Part shown: positions 6,989-8,442 of the stretch, piece after piece
Position numbering within the stretch: position 1 is the stretch's first letter
Layout of the letters: the number at the start of each line of letters is the position of its first letter
Source: Actinomycetes bacterium
GTDB taxonomy: Bacteria > Actinomycetota > Actinomycetes > Actinomycetales > Cellulomonadaceae
Assembly: GCA_023430425.1 (NCBI GenBank)
Contig: JAEZAR010000310.1
Span: 1 to 8,442, forward strand
Length of the DNA: 8,442 bases
Direction: 5' to 3'
The notes under the pieces: generated by a model
Seen by the model: the letters and a program-made list of their open reading frames with translations, nothing else
The model's database searches: none
What the model was told of the DNA's origin: nothing
Position numbers and translations under genes: made by a program

Positions 6989-7007
6989 TTTCGGCCCGGC
7001 ACCGAAA
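6989..7007. repeat. Short inverted repeat upstream of rsmG
   Basis: TTTCGG at 6989-6994 and CCGAAA at 7002-7007 form a 6-bp stem with a 7-nt loop, just upstream of the alternative ATG of rsmG at 6983. There is no T-run on the minus strand after it; its role is unknown and may be none. Confidence 0.3.
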
Positions 7008-7285
7008 AGGGTGGGGGAGGCGCGTGCGTGAGACCGCGAGCCCGTGCGCGTGCCCCTTCCCGTGACGACGCCTGGTAAGCCGCGCGTCGTGGACGCCGGA
7101 CCTCCTGCCGCCTTCGTTCGGCCACGTCTGGGACCGTTGCTCAATCACGTCCGCCGCAGGCACGGTCCCTGCCGGGAGGACCTGTGTCGGCGAGGGGCGT
7201 ACCACGCAATCCATGTCGCATCCGCATCTCAGGCGGGAACACTCCGAAACGGTGCGATGCGCGCACGGATGCCTCGGGCGGTGCG

Positions 7286-7301
7286 TGTTCCACGTGAAAC
7301 A
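7286..7301 (+). promoter_or_regulatory. parS site 2 (perfect match)
   Basis: TGTTCCACGTGAAACA matches the parS consensus TGTTNCACGTGAAACA at all 16 positions. It is the best site of the cluster and lies mid-gap, 67 bp from site 3, with no gene on either side for several hundred bases. Confidence 0.97.
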
Positions 7302-7368
7302 CGGACGAGCTGCCGGAACTGGGCAGGGACAACGACAACGGGTCGCACTCGCCCTGAGGGGTCACTTC

Positions 7369-7384
7369 TGTTCCACGTGAAACG
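7369..7384 (+). promoter_or_regulatory. parS site 3
   Basis: TGTTCCACGTGAAACG matches the parS consensus at 15 of 16 positions; only the last base differs. It has the same orientation as site 2, and their start-to-start distance is 83 bp, close to eight helical turns, which would put both on the same face of the DNA. Confidence 0.95.
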
Positions 7385-7433
7385 CGGTCGCGCAGCGCGC
7401 CGGCGTCGCCCCCGCTGATGCCCGCACTCCGGG

Positions 7434-7480
7434 GGCGAGGAGCGCGGCGGGCGGGCGCCCGGGCAGGCAGGCGCCTCGCC
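7434..7480. repeat. GC-rich imperfect hairpin in the parS region
   Basis: GGCGAGG at 7434-7440 pairs with CCTCGCC at 7474-7480; a further CGC/GCG pairing (7443-7445 with 7471-7473) continues the stem after a 2-nt bulge. The enclosed sequence is G/C-only or nearly so and can fold further. It lies about 280 bp downstream of the jag stop and might slow or end transcription coming from yidC-jag, but there is no T-run. Confidence 0.3.
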
Positions 7481-7627
7481 GTTCGCGAGAATGTCGCACG
7501 CTCGCCGGACTCGCTCGGCCGCGGTCCGCGCGGGTCGCTCTGGCCCGCGCGTGGGCGGCAGGGAACAAGCCAGCGTCATGGCCGGTGCCGTGCACCCGCC
7601 CAGAGTCCCCACCCGCGCTCCGCGCCG

Positions 7628-7639
7628 ACGTCCGGACGT
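7628..7639. repeat. 12-bp perfect palindrome in the parS region
   Basis: ACGTCCGGACGT reads the same on both strands. It does not resemble parS and has no known meaning to me. It lies about 75 bp from parS site 4, so it could be a protein-binding site or chance. Confidence 0.3.
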
Positions 7640-7714
7640 GGCATCGGCACACAACCCGGCGCGAGCTCACCGGGATCGCCCGCGACCGCACCCGCCGGTC
7701 ACGCGTCGCGGCGT

Positions 7715-7730
7715 TGTTTCACGTGGAACC
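7715..7730 (-). promoter_or_regulatory. parS site 4
   Basis: TGTTTCACGTGGAACC on the plus strand; the minus strand matches the parS consensus at 15 of 16 positions. It lies 29 bp downstream of the jag stop codon and is oriented like site 1 and opposite to sites 2 and 3. Confidence 0.95.
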
Positions 7731-7759
7731 CGGCAACCCGACCTGTCTCGTGCGCTCGG

Positions 7760-8284
7760 TCATCGCGCGGAGCGGATGACGACCCTGCGGTGCGGCTCCT
7801 CGCCCTGACTGTCAGAGGCGAGCCCTGCGGCGGCCACCGCGTCGTGGACGACCTTGCGCTCGAAGGGGTTCATCGGCTCGAGCGTCACGTCCTCGCCCGA
7901 CGCACGGACCTGCGCGATCGCCGCCGTGGCGACACCGACCAGCTCCGCGCGCCGACCGGCGCGGTAGCCGGCCACGTCGAGCATGAGGCGGCTGCGTTCT
8001 CCCGTCTTGGTCTGGACCGCCAGGCGCGTGAGCTCCTGGAGCGCCTCCAGGACCTCGCCGTCGTCACCGACGAGCCGGCGAAGACCGCGCGCCGAGGAGC
8101 CCTCTGCCACGATCGCCACCGCCGCACGCTGGTGGTCGACGTCGATGTCGATGTCACCGTCGACGTCCGCGATGTCGAGGAGCTCCTCGAGGTAGTCGGC
8201 GGCGATCTCACCCTCCTCCTCGAGGCGGCGGGTCAGGTTCGTGCCCCGCTCCTCCTCGGTCGCTGCCGCGCCGGTCTCGCTCAT
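7760..8284 (-). CDS. jag: Jag/KhpB-type RNA-binding protein (KH and R3H domains)
   Basis: Cytoplasmic single-stranded nucleic-acid-binding protein (also called KhpB or EloR), almost always encoded next to yidC. In firmicutes it acts with KhpA on cell elongation; its role in actinobacteria is less clear. The 174-residue protein has an acidic N-terminal part with LEEEGEIAADYLEELLDI (22-39), a KH-like domain at about 48-106 with GDDG (73-76) as the RNA-gripping loop and EVLEALQELTRLAVQ after it, and an R3H domain at about 137-172 in PMNPFERKVVHDAV, with the R-x3-H pair Arg143/His147. There is no Jag-N domain, as usual for actinobacteria. ATG 8284 was chosen for its AAGGAG; an in-frame GTG at 8308, which overlaps the yidC stop as GTGA, would add 8 residues. 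Confidence 0.95.
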   Translation of the reverse strand: MSETGAAATEEERGTNLTRRLEEEGEIAADYLEELLDIADVDGDIDIDVDHQRAAVAIVAEGSSARGLRRLVGDDGEVLEALQELTRLAVQTKTGERSRLMLDVAGYRAGRRAELVGVATAAIAQVRASGEDVTLEPMNPFERKVVHDAVAAAGLASDSQGEEPHRRVVIRSAR

Positions 8285-8290
8285 CGTGCT

Positions 8291-8296
8291 CTCCTT
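8291..8296 (-). promoter_or_regulatory. Shine-Dalgarno that decides the jag start
   Basis: AAGGAG reads 8296 to 8291 on the minus strand and lies 6 nt before ATG 8284. This near-ideal site favours that ATG over the GTG at 8308, although the GTG is placed for coupling to the yidC stop. Confidence 0.75.
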
Positions 8297-8304
8297 GGGC
8301 TCGC

Positions 8305-8442
8305 TCACCGCTCGTCCTGCTCGTTCGAGGTCTCGTCGGACGCGCGTCGCGCGTCGGACGCGCCGTCCGACGCTCCCGCCGGCCGGCGGGGGCCGCTGCG
8401 CCTGCCGTCACGGGCACCCGGGGCGGACGTGCCGCCCTGGCC
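8305..8442 (-). CDS. yidC: C-terminal tail of membrane insertase YidC (partial)
   Basis: The last 45 residues and stop (TGA at 8307-8305) of a gene that begins beyond the right edge. Only a hydrophilic, low-complexity tail rich in Gly, Ala, Arg, Ser and Asp is visible, from GQGGTSAPGARDGRR to SNEQDER. No membrane helix is in the window, so the call rests on position: the gene directly upstream of jag in the conserved rpmH-rnpA-yidC-jag order is yidC (Oxa1 family), which inserts proteins into the cell membrane and often has such a variable cytoplasmic tail in actinobacteria. The frame is open to the window edge and its stop overlaps the in-frame GTG of jag. Confidence 0.78.
   Translation of the reverse strand, partial: GQGGTSAPGARDGRRSGPRRPAGASDGASDARRASDETSNEQDER

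Larger units (their letters stand above)
6885..7759. other. Gene-poor parS region between jag and rsmG
   Basis: This 875-bp stretch between the end of jag and the chosen start of rsmG holds all four parS sites and no gene I can support. Open frames on both strands (for example 7044-7418 plus and 7229-7654 minus) are Arg/Pro/Ala-rich, lack family motifs and change character across parS sites. I found no DnaA-box (TTGTCCACA-like) sequence, so it is not oriC itself. The promoter for rsmG-parA-parB may lie here or further upstream, but no clear -35/-10 pair was seen. It most likely serves as the centromere. Confidence 0.7.

Noticed and set aside
7044..7418. 124-codon plus-strand open frame in the same gap
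   Set aside because: Composition like random high-GC DNA, and it contains parS-derived peptides such as VPRET and LFHVKR.
7229..7654. 141-codon minus-strand open frame between jag and rsmG, considered as a gene filling the gap
   Set aside because: No family motif, Arg/Pro/Ala-rich, no ribosome site noticed, and it runs straight through two parS sites.
6885..7759. Replication origin (oriC)
   Set aside because: No cluster of DnaA boxes (TTGTCCACA or close variants) and no AT-rich unwinding stretch; oriC is expected next to dnaA beyond the right edge.
1..8442. Mobile element, CRISPR array, defence island or tRNA/rRNA gene
   Set aside because: No transposase or integrase motifs, no spaced repeats, and no tRNA-like or rRNA sequence were seen; the gene order is conserved core chromosome.

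Overview
The window looks like a core, origin-proximal piece of a very high-GC actinobacterial chromosome. Base composition, GC-ending codons, GTG starts and gene order all point this way. The order is MurJ-associated protein tail, trxB-trxA, aminotransferase, then parB, parA, rsmG, jag and yidC on the opposite strand. The fine detail suggests Micrococcales, perhaps a Cellulomonas relative, but that is inferred from memory of gene order and protein flavour, not from a search. The replication origin and dnaA should lie beyond the right-hand edge, past yidC, rnpA and rpmH.

Left part, plus strand (1-3879): the last 172 codons of a protein ending in a discoidin-like domain; a 281-bp spacer with two tandem repeats and a strong candidate SigR/SigH-type oxidative-stress promoter; trxB and trxA with a 4-bp GTGA overlap; a PLP-dependent aminotransferase; and an 87-residue two-helix membrane protein whose end overlaps the end of parB on the other strand.

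Right part, minus strand, read from right to left: the tail of yidC, jag (KH/R3H RNA-binding protein), an unusually long 875-bp gap without a convincing gene, rsmG (16S rRNA m7G methyltransferase), parA and parB. ParA and ParB form the chromosome segregation ATPase/CTPase pair. Four parS sites lie within 840 bp, three in the gap and one touching the rsmG start, so the window carries both the segregation proteins and the centromere they act on.

Nothing here looks like a mobile element, CRISPR array or new defence system. The main points of interest are the parS cluster between jag and rsmG, the parS that abuts the rsmG start, a TTA codon at rsmG residue 16, the stress promoter of trxBA apparently without the usual neighbouring sigM, a small AT-ending codon patch with a perfect inverted repeat inside the aminotransferase gene, and the unrecognised small membrane protein.
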